Shown here: positions 12,727 to 47,801 of the stretch, piece by piece | Layout: the number at the start of each line of letters is the position of its first letter | Position numbering within the stretch: position 1 is the first letter of the stretch | Origin: Xiphophorus maculatus | Taxonomy: Eukaryota > Chordata > Actinopteri > Cyprinodontiformes > Poeciliidae | DNA: 64,000 nucleotides | Reading direction: 5' to 3' | NCBI RefSeq assembly: GCF_002775205.1 | Contig: NC_036446.1 | Location: 13,144,565 to 13,208,564, forward strand | The notes under the pieces: generated by a model | Seen by the model: only the letters and a program-made list of their open reading frames with translations | Databases searched by the model: none | What the model was told of the DNA's origin: nothing | Program-made: the position numbers and the translations under genes

Positions 12727-13035
12727 TAATTTAATCAATCAATCACGTTTATTTTAAAGCACATTTCAGCAACAAGGCAGACCAAAGTGCTTTAAATCAT
12801 AAAAACACAAAGTCATAAAGACACCAAATCAAGAAAACCAGTAAACGTTTCGTCGCTACACATCAGAATGTTTGATCAATGTTTCATTTATTAAGGTTAA
12901 GAAACAAATCTAAGCAGCTGGTTTTAGTCTTGATTTAAAGGAACTCAGTGTTTCAGCTGTCTTGCTGTTTTCTGGAAGTTTGTTCCAGATTTGTTGTGCA
13001 TAGAAGATTTCAGTAAAATGTATTTTGAGGAAGTT
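12727..13035 (-). repeat. LINE (L2-like) 3' tail
   Basis: GCACATTTCAGCAACAAGGC with AAAGTGCTTTAAATCATAAA and TTCTGGAAGTTTGTTCCAGA. These are the 3'-end motifs of the LINE family seen at 43.2 kb. Confidence 0.6.
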
Positions 13036-14446
13036 TTTCAGCCGTATTCAAATGAATCAGGTGTCAGACTCATTTTGGGCCAAATCCAGATCATGAATGC
13101 TCTTAAAGGGCCTGTTGTCCCAGAATATATTGATTAAAAAAATGTTCACAAACTGTTAAAATATCTATTCTTAAAATTAAATAATATTATTGAATATCTT
13201 TTCAGCCCCTCCAGAGTTTATTGATACTTTTTGTGATTTCTTCCCCAATAAAAATCAGTGTTTGTGGTACTAGTGTGGAAATATTTGCTCTTACTTGTGA
13301 TGATAAATGCGTCTTTTTGTTACTATGTATAGATCATGGACTAATATTTTAAGTGTTGAAAAGTCAAGCTGAGTTTTGTCTGATGAATCAACATGTTTAT
13401 TTTTAAATTGAATTACTGGAATAAATCACCTTTTTATGAGATTCTACTGTATTAAAATGCAGCTTTATGTGTTAAACCTGATTAAACCCTAACCCTAACC
13501 CATTAAATTCATGTTTCGTTTAAATTTAGTATCCATTCTTTATGTCTCGTATTTACAACTATTTCTCTTGACTCTAATAATTTTGTGGAATATTTTAACC
13601 CTTTTTAAATAGTTATTTTAAAATGTACAATCTTTTTTTAAGTAATAAATTGAACAATTAAGGTTATTTAATATCACATTTTGTACAACTTTCGTTGTAT
13701 TTTGAAAATGGGGTTTTAATGAAGTAGCAGCAACAATTCTTGTTTCCAACTATTTGATTTAACGTTCTGGGTCTTTGGCGCCCTCTATCGGTCAATATTT
13801 TTATTGCACACATTTTTATAGGCATGAAACGTCTCTAGAGTTGTTAAATTCCCACAGAGTTCATTTAAAATAAGGTTTAAATTACTTTTAAAAGTGCAGC
13901 TAAGCGTCTTGAGTTGCTTTAGCTTCAGCAGATCTCAATGTTTAAAGCTAACCAAGTTAGCATTAGCTCACGTGCTGTCCGTGTTTTCAGTGTCATTTTA
14001 AGTGCTGGTGTTCGGACTGTCTGGATCCAGTGATAACATGTTGTGGGGTTTTTGTTGAAAGAAAAGACGATTATTATATAACAGTCACACATGCATCATG
14101 TAATTGGTGTTATTCGTCCCGCAGCCTCTGTAATTTGTAAACATAAACTGACCCCAGCAGACGGTGTTTAGCATGAAGCAGCTCTGAATGTAGCTGAAAT
14201 CAAAAGATCTGATTATTTTTACAAAGTGATTTTGGTCGAGTTTCTAGTGCAGATATTTTGGTACGTTTGAAATAAGAAAACTAATTCACAAGTAAATTTA
14301 GAGCAAGATATAGAAACCCATTCAACATTTAAGATGGATACAATTTCTTCAACTACATCTAATTGGTGAACCTGTCTGATGTGGATTTAAAAACAAATCA
14401 CTCGTATTATGCTTAGTTTTCAGATAAAACACGCAGTTCCTACCCA

Positions 14447-14870
14447 AGTTCTGAGGGTTCCCAATTCAACACCAATGCAACCCTAACACAACCCTATTTA
14501 AACCCTAAATTAACCCCAATTCAACTCCAATGCAACCCTAATACAACCGTATTTAAACCCTAAACTAACCCTAACCCAATGAAACACCATGCAAACCCTA
14601 CTCAACCCTAACCCTAACCCTAACCCACACAACCCTATTTATTAATTAAACCTTAAATTAACCCCAATTCAACTCCAATGCAACCCTATTTAAACCCTAA
14701 ATTAGTCCCAATTCAACTGCAATCAAACCATAATGCAACCTAACCCCAATGCAACCCTAACACAACCCTATTTATTAATTAAACCTTAAATTAACCCCAA
14801 TGCAACCCTAACACAACCCTATTTAAACCCTAAATTAACCCTAATTCAACCCCAATGCAACCCCAGTTCA
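14447..14870. repeat. Degenerate telomere-like minisatellite (AACCCTAA-rich)
   Basis: About 420 bp of imperfect units such as CAACCCTAACACAACCCTAT, TTAAACCCTAAATTAACCCC and AATTCAACTCCAATG. It includes a short true telomeric run (CCCTAA three to four times) near 14605-14630. A similar short run occurs at about 13485-13500. Confidence 0.8.
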
Positions 14871-16031
14871 TTTGAATTGACATAATTGAATGCTTGCCAA
14901 TTTGTGGCAAGCACATTCAGATCTGCTTGGGGGCTGAATATAAATCTACTCCACACTGTGCACAACTTTCAGTTGCTCTTTTATAAAAACAGGTCCAATA
15001 AAGTACATTAGCTGATTTAGGGTTAGAAACAAATGACAATGTTAATGTGACCTGAAGTAAACTTTGACTGTTGCTAATCAGTAACTGTTGAATTAACAGA
15101 GGCGACAGTTTTAAAGAACAAATGCGCCATCTAGTGTTCACAAAGTGAAAGCACAAATGAACTTTCTACCATTTCTGTCAGATAAAGAGGATCTTTTGGT
15201 GAAATTGCTAATTTCTCTTAATTATAAACTTAATTAAAATGCATTGTTTTAAAAATGAAGCTTATTTATACAAAGAGAAAATTATTGCCCTGGAGATGTA
15301 AACTTAAAAATGTATCAAAAAAGCAGTGAAAAACATATGTTGATAAATTTGAAGCTTTTTCTTCATTTATTTCCAGGTTTATTGTTAGAGCTGCTTTTTA
15401 TTGACATATGAAACAACTTTTATCATCTTTTTAAAACCTGCCAAATTTAGCCTAAAAAAATTATTTCACACTTCATATCAGTCGACAGGTCTAGGTTTTC
15501 ACTTTAGGCTTGCAGATGTGCGACTACTTTCACATCATTTTTTTTTTTTTAAAGTTGCTGTAGTTTTTCACTAAGCCAGAGTAAAAACACGAGTTAATCT
15601 GTTTCTGAAATCAAAAATCTCAATTTTATGGCTTTGCTTGCTGGCGTTTAAACTAAAGCCAGTTAAAAAGTTAGAATGTGAAATTATTATTTTTTGTTTT
15701 GCTTTGTGTTCTGAGTAACTTAGACATCAAACGATAGAGGTACAAATGTTGACAAATTATACTAAAACATTAATGAAGCGCAATGTTTTTTGTAAATATT
15801 TTTATGTCAGCAAATGAAATAAACTCTTTTACATATTTATCAAGAAATGAAAAAAGATTAAATGCATATTCCAGAGTTTCCTAGTTTATCTAGAAAACCC
15901 TGTCATACATAAACAGTCAGATGTCTTTATTGTTTAATATTTTGATTACAATCAAACTTAACCATTTATCCCGTTTTAACTAACTTGGTGTAGTTTGTAG
16001 TTTTTGGCCTAAATGTAAAGGCAGATTTACA

Positions 16032-16068
16032 TTTGGACAGACCAAGTATAAAGCTTGGTCTGTCCAAA
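16032..16068. other. Perfect 15-bp stem-loop
   Basis: TTTGGACAGACCAAG and its exact reverse complement are separated by TATAAAG. The hairpin lies 1.8 kb past the rufy2 stop. Confidence 0.9.
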
Positions 16069-16746
16069 GCTGAGATTATAAAGGAATAATATTAACAGAA
16101 GACAAAACACACTTAAAAAAAAAAAAAAATCACTTTATGAGGTCAAAAACAAACATCTTTCCTCAGGCAGTTAAAATATTCCTAGCATGAACTGCGTTAC
16201 CAACAAGTGGTAAAAATACAAACAAAAGTTATAAACGTTCCTTGTAAACCATGGAGCAGCACTGAACTTTAACAGCTGACTTCAAGTTAACAGGGTTTGT
16301 TTAGACATCAATGTGCATAATTCACAAAAAAAACAAAGAAAAGTACATTTAATAAACTACATGATTGGCAAATACCTGTGTGTCGTTAGTGATTCACAAA
16401 CTGCTTGTTGCTCTTCTTTGAAGAGGATCCGCTGCGTTAGTGTGGCTTTAATCTCTTTAATTAACTGGCTAGTGTTGCTACTTTTGAGATATTTAAGAGC
16501 ATTTATTTGAAATGTCTTTGCAACAGATTGGAGCTGATATTAGCAACATGAGAAAGAGAGATGGTGGTGCCAACACTGGTTCAAATGGCACTATTAGAAA
16601 AGTGTTTCTGCCTCAACATGATCAAGTTTATCTTCTTAACTTTAGCAAAATAAAATCAACATAACCCGTTTTTACAGCACAGATAATTATTGTAAAAATA
16701 TCTAGTCAATATTTCTCTGTAGGCTAGAATTTGGATCTAAATTCAA

Positions 16747-17225
16747 CCTGCGGTGTGTAACTTTTACAGAAATACATTTACATATTTATTAAAACTGCCA
16801 CCATGTCTTGACAATCAGGTTTCTCCACCTCCTCTCTGTGCTACTATTATGGTGATAACAACCAATCAGAGCCAGGAGGCGTGTTTTAGCGCTGTCAATC
16901 AACTGAAGAACCTGCTTCTAAAGGTGCTAATGTCAGAGGATCAACTTATCGTTCCAGGAAATCTGTTTATTCATTGGTAGCCGTGCTAACTAGCTTTAGC
17001 ATTGGTGAACCAGCTGTAGCTTAGCAAAGAGCAAGCAGTAGGGGGTGAGTACAAGAGTGATTGACAGCGTTAAGCCCCTCCTCTTGGCTCTGATTGGTGG
17101 TGTATTTCTGCTCTGGGAGAACTGGGAGCAGAGGAACGTTGCACAGATTTTCTGTCTTGTACTTTCACGACTTGATGATAATTTTAACAAATATGCACAT
17201 TTTAAAATAAAAGTTACATACTGAG
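16747..17225. mobile_element. Inverted-repeat element downstream of rufy2
   Basis: Ends GTGTGTAACTTTTACAGAAA and AAAATAAAAGTTACATACTG are inverted. The inner CCAATCAGAGCCAGGAGGCG recurs in reverse at 17075-17100. A related single arm lies at 4480-4640. Confidence 0.55.
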
Positions 17226-17877
17226 GCTTGAACAGTTTGTGTAAACATTTGACGTTCTCCAAAACCCAGAGTTTGTACTTCAACAACAACAAAAGGCACA
17301 TGTCCGTCAAGCGCTGTGCTTTCTGTCTAATCTCATCAGTTTAGGTTTCAAGTTTGTCACGTGCATTAGAATAATGGAGTAGTGAGAACGACTGGGTTTG
17401 GTCCAGAAACCCAGTTAGGCAGAACCAGTCAGTGCAGCTTCACTTTCAGTTCTTTTTCAGGTCGTTTCTTCTTTCATATCCAGACTCTCTGAAACGGCTC
17501 GGCTGTTCCACTCCATATATTACTCTCCTCTAGTCTTCAAAATAGGGTTTCTCTTTTAAAACGTTTCACCGCCCTGAACTTTGACCCCATATGTTGCATC
17601 TTCTTTGCTACAAATCTAAGTTTTTAGGATGTATTAGTCAGAAATAGAGCAGTCACAACTTCCTCGTTTTCCAGTTGCACTTTTGTTGAAGAATTGTAAA
17701 AAAAAAAAAAAAAAAAGAAGACTTGAAAGGTTCATGCAGATGCTGCCAAACTTAACAGAAAATAGAAATGCTGTACATATGATGAGGATTTGTCGATGTG
17801 GTCCAGCGTTAGCAGCAGCCTGTAGCAGTCAGGCGGCCTGGTGAAGAGCCTTTCTGTCCTGGCAGTGGAGTCTGGCC

Positions 17878-41386
<23,509 letters not shown>

Positions 41387-41890
41387 GTTCACGGGAATAT
41401 TATCAAAGCTAGCTGAGCTCCGTGATGTAAAAAACACACTAAATTATCCAGCTTCTTCACTTGGTTAGCTAGCGATTTAGGTGAGCATAGCAATAAAATG
41501 TCCGGGATCCCACCGGTTAAATGACGACATTGGTTTAAAGAAAAATAATAATAAAAAAAAAATCAGCTGTCCACAAAAGTCAAATAACACCGAGTTTACC
41601 TACATGATGACCGCTAACACCTGCTGTTACGGCGCAGCAAACAGGTTCGCACAAAAGGTTTCTTTTCCGTACATCTCGGAGGTGTACAGATTTGTTTACA
41701 GCCAGCTAACCAAACCGACAGTTGGCGTCTCCCCGGTCCAGCAGCTGCGCCCTGTGAGGAGGCGGCGTCAGGAGGCCCACGAAGCTCACAAAAGGCAGCG
41801 AGCAGCACTACGTCATTATTTACAGGCTGCCGCCGAGCTGCTGCCCCCTGCTGCCGGAGGTGGGAACTGCAGGGAGGGCGCTACTTCAAC
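41387..41890 (-). promoter_or_regulatory. rufy2 promoter and 5' UTR region
   Basis: The 500 bp upstream of the rufy2 start include a GC- and CpG-rich block (about 41720-41880) that stands out from the AT-rich surroundings. I see no convincing TATA box. The transcription start and any 5' UTR intron cannot be fixed from sequence. The plus strand carries an open frame through the same block, treated separately as a weak candidate. Confidence 0.4.
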
Positions 41891-42824
41891 CTGAAGCTTT
41901 CACGTATGAATTATTGAAACTTCACTCAGGTTTTACTCCGTAGGGCTTTCAATCAACTTCAGGTATTAAAAATATAATTTCTTTAGTTAGAAACATAGGC
42001 CTTACAAAGGGTTTTCAGCACGTACTTTCCCAAAAAGATTTAATATACATAGCAACTATATATACATAAAAAAGACACTTCCCTCACTGTCTTCTATTAC
42101 AATCAGATTTCTCTTGTTTTAAATAATTTAAAACTACTCGAAAATATTCTGGTCCAATATTTTTTTAACATTTTCAAATCACATACAGTATATGTGATTT
42201 TAAAGTGTTTAAAGTTGAAATGTGAATATATGACTTGGTAATTTTGTGTTATTGGAGGACATTATCAACAATGCCTAAACTTTGTTGCATTTCTAAGACT
42301 AATAGGTCTTTAAAAGTCTTAAAATATGCTATAAAGTCTTTAAAAATGCTATATAGCCAATAACTAGCGTTTTTTTAAAGACTATGAAGCCTTAAAAATA
42401 TTCAAACATTAAAAAAATACAATTATACATGTATACATAATCTAAAATGTGCTAGAGTGCAAAATTGCACAGTGGCAGCAAACATATGTTACCACCTGGT
42501 GTGACATTTGTTGTTAGAAATTATTATGCCATTATAAATACAAATATAAGAAACTATGTGCACCACCCCTTCTAAATTACAGGGTAAATTATTAATAATA
42601 GCAGAAATTATGGGTGATCATTGCTTGACTCTTCATCATGTCTTGGTATTTTACACCATAAAAATATAAAAAACAATTATGAAACAAGAAATAAACATTA
42701 CATTTTGTCAAATTCCATAATCAAAATCATTAAGCTAATATACATCAACTATTCTGATTAATGTTCCAGTTATTATTAATCAAAGTCAACTCCAAACAGG
42801 TGGATTTCAAGCCTTGATTTACAG

Positions 42825-43149
42825 AAGTGGTTCCCAAAGTGTGGGGCGCGCCCCCTAGGGGGGGCGCAGTGCCATTACAGGGGGGCGCAGGAAGCGGTAT
42901 GGATGAATGAAAAATGAAAAATAAAAACAGTTACACAAAAGTGTTTCACTGTAAAGATGGTTTGTAGTTTGTTTTGTTGCAACCTGAAGTGCGAAATAAA
43001 CTTATATAGTGGAGTTTGAAAACAAAATATGTGTATCGGTTTATGTCTGGTTGAACGATGTGTGTGCCCAGTTGATTTTGTTTTTTCCTTTTTGTTGGGG
43101 ATTTTATTGTAATCCATAGAGGGGCCCAGAAAATCTTTGGGAACCACTG
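42825..43149 (+). mobile_element. hAT MITE with AGTGGTTCCCAAAG ends (perfect 8-bp TSD)
   Basis: 325 bp bounded by AAGTGGTTCCCAAAGTGTGG and AATCTTTGGGAACCACTG. ATTTACAG is duplicated at 42817-42824 and 43150-43157. The interior has a G-rich GGGGGGGCGCAG block. Confidence 0.88.
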
Positions 43150-43157
43150 ATTTACAG

Positions 43158-43402
43158 AAACTAAGTGTTTTGGCAGTTTTGCAGTTTTCTGGAAGTTTGG
43201 ATTATAAAAACTGAATGCTGCTTCTCCATGTTTGGTACTGGTTCTGGAGACAAAGAGCAGAACCAGAACCAGAAGACCTCAGCAACAACAGCAGATCTTT
43301 CATGTATTTTGGTGTTAAGCCATTCAGTGATTTATGAACTAGCAACAGTACAGAGGATGTTTCATTACTTTCTTTAAAGTCAAAAAGGCACCGTAATAAC
43401 AA
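43158..43402 (-). pseudogene. LINE (L2/Maui-like) ORF2 3'-end remnant
   Basis: On the minus strand the translation includes LLLVHKSLNGLTPKYMKDLL, matching the C-terminal region of fish L2-type LINE proteins. The frame breaks on both sides. It adjoins the hAT MITE ending at 43149. Confidence 0.65.
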
Positions 43403-43869
43403 GACTTGCTGTAGTGGGTGTCAACCATCATGGCTGTTTTTTAGTAAGGTCAGAGTTTGAAATGGAAACGTTGGGCCTACCTTGACTATAAGCAAGGCGC
43501 TCCATGCTCTCACTGTGAGTGATGCCCCAGCGATGGAGACTCTGGGGGGAGTACATGCTGAGCGGGACGTCCCGCTCCTCCGTCCCCCTAAGAGACGTCC
43601 TCAAAATGGTTCGTTATTATGAAGACTTAGCCAGCCAGGAAGGTTTGGTTGTTCCTCTGATATGCCAAGTGACCCGATCTTCTGCACTGTGGAGGATTTT
43701 GTTATTGCAGTCCAGTTTGGCCAGACTTGATGTGCTCAGCATGGATGGATCTGTGCGATAAAAAGTCCACATTGATCTAAAAAAAATCACAGGCTGGAAT
43801 GAAATGCGCCTCACTGCAGATTTGAATAACACTGTCTTGTCTGGACTTCTGCTGATTGATATAATGTGA

Positions 43870-44215
43870 CAAGATCTGGAATAAATGCTCTGAACCCCAT
43901 GGAAAACCTTCTGGCCGTTCCACCAAATATTAATTTCTGACCTCTTCCTGAGTGAAAACATCAGTATTGTTGTTTCTGAATGAACATGAACTTGTTTTCT
44001 TTGCATTATTTGAGTTCTGAAAGTCAATTTTTTTATTTGTTTTTTATTTTCTGCAAATAAAAACTAATTTTTTTTGCTTTGAATTTCAGAAACATGTCAG
44101 TAGTTCATGGAATAAAAGAACAATGTTCATTTTACTCAAACATAAACCTATAAAGAGTAAAATCAGAGAAACTGATCACTTTTAGTGGTTTCTCAATATC
44201 TTCCAGAGCTGTATA
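43870..44215 (-). mobile_element. Family D, copy 4
   Basis: CTGAACCCCATGGAAAACCT start, core TGTCAGTAGTTCATGGAATA and end ATCTTCCAGAGCTGTATAAA. Intergenic between the MADF-BESS gene and rufy2. Confidence 0.65.
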
Positions 44216-44889
44216 AAATTAAAAATCCAGTTTTATGCCTGCATAGAGAAATGCTTCATTAATAAATGCATCTGCTATGATTTTATAGATGAAATAATTT
44301 GACTAAATTCCTAGTTAATAGGCTGCTATTGTTCAAAGTTACAGAAGTCTTTCTGTATTTTGTCCATATTGCCTTACTTCCAAAAAACTCGTTTTAAAAT
44401 ATTTCATTCATTCTAAGTCATAATATAGGAGAATGTATATATTTATTGTAAACCTTGACAAACCTTTTCTTCATATACACACATCTTTCAACATAATGCT
44501 CCTGTTCCTAAAACAGGAGATTAATTTCTAATAAATCAACAAGCAAAAATCTTCCAGAATGTAAATATTTCTTACCTTTTATTTTCATAAATAACCCATG
44601 AGATACTATGTTGCCATAAAATGGCTGAAACCCTTCGATCTTCCCAGTAAAGTATACTGTTACAGAGGAAGAGCAGCGTTACTCTTCCTCTGTTGTGGTT
44701 TTCCTGTTTTTCTCTCTAATCACTTCAGACTGACCAGAGATCATATGACCAGTTCAGAGGCCCTTTAGCTGCTTCTGCACTGCCTGAATCAAATTCCAAA
44801 AAACACGTTTTAAAAATATTTAATTCATTCTAAGTCATAATATAGGAGACTGTATATATTTATTGTACATTTTGACAAATATTTTCTTC

Positions 44890-45240
44890 ATATACATAAC
44901 ACAATTTAAAGTTAAATGGTAGTTTTTTTTTATTTTAAGGACAAAAATGACAATAATTCATATAAGTAGCAAAATCAGGCAAAAAAAATTTCTCCTAATC
45001 AGTTTCGTTCAAAAGAAAACGTATAAAACTTTAACAAAACCTGCAGGTGTGTGTCTGTGTTTGGTGAATGTTTGGTTAAAAGATATTTGTTTTTCACTCA
45101 GTGGATAAATAAAATATTTACTCACGTTAGAGTAGAAATATTTTATAATAAAATTACTCAAGTAAAAGTTTTAAAAAAAACTACATAGTAAAAATACTCC
45201 TATTTTTAGGAGTATACTCAAAATAAGAGTACATTCCTAG
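44890..45240 (+). mobile_element. hAT-like family A, copy 5 (partial)
   Basis: Contains the family core (GACAAAAATGACAATAATTC, TGTGTCTGTGTTTGGTGAAT) and the ACTCAAGTAAAAGT end region, but no intact left terminus. Confidence 0.6.
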
Positions 45241-45244
45241 AATG

Positions 45245-46730
45245 TAAAATTGCCATTATAAATACAAATGAAATCCCTTAAAAGATGCCAGAAACCCAAA
45301 AACTAATCACTACATAACTGTTACTCCATGTTACCTCAAAAACAAAGAGGAAATTGGAATAAATAAATATTGCAGATTGTAAGCATTTTTTTATACATAA
45401 TATAACTAAAGGTTAAATTCGTTATTTCATCTTAAGTTATTTGAGAATATTCCACACTATAACATAATAAAAATGCTTTTTGTTTAAAAAAATTTAATAA
45501 TTGCATATTTATTTAGTCACATATTTACCCATTTTTATGCAGATACTGAACCATTGAAGTACCTAGTTTTAATCTCATTGTGACGCTTTTGGACTCATTT
45601 CTGAACCACACCTAGCATCCCACTACTCACCAACAAACTGCATGAAATCCCAGTATCAACCGGATCAGCCTCCTTTATAAAACAGATAAACCAGCCAATC
45701 ACCGAGCTGTCCACGAGGCTTTTGATTTCTTCCACCAATGAACACAGGATGCTGTTTCATCGTAGTGTTACCCTTCACTGTGCAGCAATCCTGCAGACAG
45801 TGCTACTATTCAAAACACCGATATTATCATAATTATGATTTACATAAGGAACACATTTTAGCTAAACTTAAATAATATGACTTTGTCAAATTCTTGCTTA
45901 ATACAAACACACCCTAACGTAACTGAATACATGTGCATCCCTGCATCTCACCTCAAAATGAAGAAACACAGCAGTAATCCTCATTTAGCTTGTATGAAAT
46001 CTGTCCAGCTGCAGAGGATAAAAGCGGTAATCAGCAGATCTCAGATGTCCCAAAGTCTCAATAAACTTCCATCTGTCCATGTACGGCTGCAGGCTGAGAG
46101 CTGGTACATGCTCCGGAGATATCCCCGACAGAAACCACAACCATCACCCGACACGGCACCCAATGACAAGAGGCAGGGAGGCTGGGAGAGGGGAGGGGTT
46201 AGGGAATAAACAGGAGGAGAGATGGAGGCTGTTAGGGGAGAAATGGAGCAAAGATGTGATGGGAGAGACTTAAACTTACAGAAAATAAAAAAACAGCAAG
46301 AGATATTTACTCCTTCACGTATGGAAAGTCACAGGCTAACAGGGTGTTTGACTGAATGTAGAAAATGATGAATGAAAACGCCACACCCATTACCAACCAA
46401 TCAGTGAAGAGAACGAGGAGGCGGGACTTGTGAAAGCAGCAACGTGATTGGCTCGTTTTCAAGTGAATGACTATGCGGATAACAGAGCTGCTGGAAAACA
46501 ATCTGAATAAAAACCAGTATTCCCAGTGAGCAGAAGACTGCAGAGAAGGTGTGAATCATTTGAATCAAACTGGTATTAATTTTACACACTTCTATTCATG
46601 CGAAATGCATTTTAATGGCGGTATTTTGGTGTTAGCAGGTTATATTCCATCTTTCGTTTCGTTTCGTTGTCTTTTATGAAAAAAAAAGCTACTTTTTACT
46701 TTAGTAAAATTATGTTGGAAGTGCCGCAAA
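45245..46730. other. Intergenic, no gene recognised
   Basis: Unique-looking AT-rich sequence between the MADF-BESS gene and rufy2. Open frames here (for example 45877-46209) have no recognisable domain. Confidence 0.5.
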
Positions 46731-46734
46731 CTGC

Positions 46735-47020
46735 AAACCCATCCATCCATTTTCCCTAGTGGGGTCGGGAGGTGCTGGTGCCCATTACCAGCTGATGTTC
46801 TGGGCGAGAGGTGGGGTCACCCTGGACAGGTCGCCAATTTAGAGAGACCAATTAACCTGACAGTCATGTTTTTGGACTGTGGGAGGAAGCCGGAGTACCC
46901 GGAGAACCCACGCATGCACAGGGAGATCATGCAAACTCCGTGCAGAAAGACCCCAGGCCGGGAATTGAACCCAGGACCTTCTTGCTGCAAGGCAACAGTG
47001 CTACCAACTGCAAAACAGTT
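46735..47020. repeat. Common teleost interspersed repeat (CCATCCATTTTC ... AGGACCTTCTTGC)
   Basis: Includes ATCCATCCATTTTCC, CACCCTGGACAGGTCGCCAA, TTTTTGGACTGTGGGAGGAA and GGAATTGAACCCAGGACCTT. This is a very widespread fish repeat whose class I do not assign; a LINE or SINE origin is possible. Confidence 0.75.
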
Positions 47021-47233
47021 ATTCTAATGATCTATTAACAATGTCTTTCTTCTTGATGCTTCCATAAATACCATATTTATGAGGTAAATAACTAACAGCT
47101 GCCCTGTCAACCTGAGTCTCGTGTTGCTCAGTTTTTAACAATGTTCATTACAATTTCTATTTACTAATTAGGTCTCTTATCTAAGGGTATTAGAGTAAAG
47201 GAGACTGAATATGCATTTCAGGTTTTTCAGACT

Positions 47234-47239
47234 TTTATT
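47234..47239 (-). terminator. Candidate poly(A) signal of the MADF-BESS gene
   Basis: AATAAA on the minus strand about 565 nt past the TAA stop. It would give a 3' UTR of roughly 0.6 kb. Other AT-rich hexamers lie nearby, so the exact site is uncertain. Confidence 0.4.
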
Positions 47240-47801
47240 TACAATATAAAAATTGGTAAAAAAAAAAAAAAAAAAAGTAATTTTCCTTACACTTTGATTG
47301 CTCTATCAAATAAATACATGTATGTTTGTGTTGTGAATAAATGTGATAAATGGATGTGAATATGATTGCAAGGCACTGCATATGTCTGAGTGAAAGTTGC
47401 TCTAATATGAGGAAATAAAAATACAGGGCAAACTTTATAATGCGGCAGGTTAAGTAGTGCGTCATTGGCGCATTTGTGCTTTTCCCTTTAATTTCTATGT
47501 GACCATAAAATAATCCAATAAATGTTTGACTATGAGGAAATGAGTCAGGACTGCTGTAACTCCTTCATCACTGATTTCCTGAAAAACTAGAAAAACACTC
47601 GTAGTTACATAAATAAATGTTGAGATTGTAGTGTGCGTCTTCAGTAAATAAAAGTGAAGCGTTTTTCCTTCCTTTTAACCCAGCCTCTGAAGATTAGTGA
47701 AGTAATAAAATACCAAAATTAACAATACAAAAATAATTAGTAACAACTTATAAACATGTATTTACAAGCCCATAGCTAGTGTAGTGATCCAGACCCAGAT
47801 T

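Larger units (their letters stand above)
13050..17877. other. rufy2 3' flank, including its 3' UTR
   Basis: The rufy2 3' UTR starts at 17877. Several minus-strand AATAAA hexamers occur further out (for example 16966-16971, inside a repeat), so the 3' end cannot be fixed. The rest is AT-rich sequence with the telomere-like array, the 15-bp hairpin and the inverted-repeat element. Confidence 0.4.

Noticed and set aside
14600..14640. A real chromosome end.
   Set aside because: Only three to four CCCTAA units are intact, surrounded by diverged units, with ordinary genic DNA on both sides.
17701..17717. Poly(A) run near the rufy2 stop as a retrocopy tail.
   Set aside because: No processed copy lies beside it. 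It is an A/T tract in the 3' UTR region.
43519..44027. Overlapping open frames on both strands at 43.5-44.0 kb.
   Set aside because: The minus frame runs into a family D repeat and neither resembles a known protein. The block at 43490-43790 may be an unrecognised old repeat.
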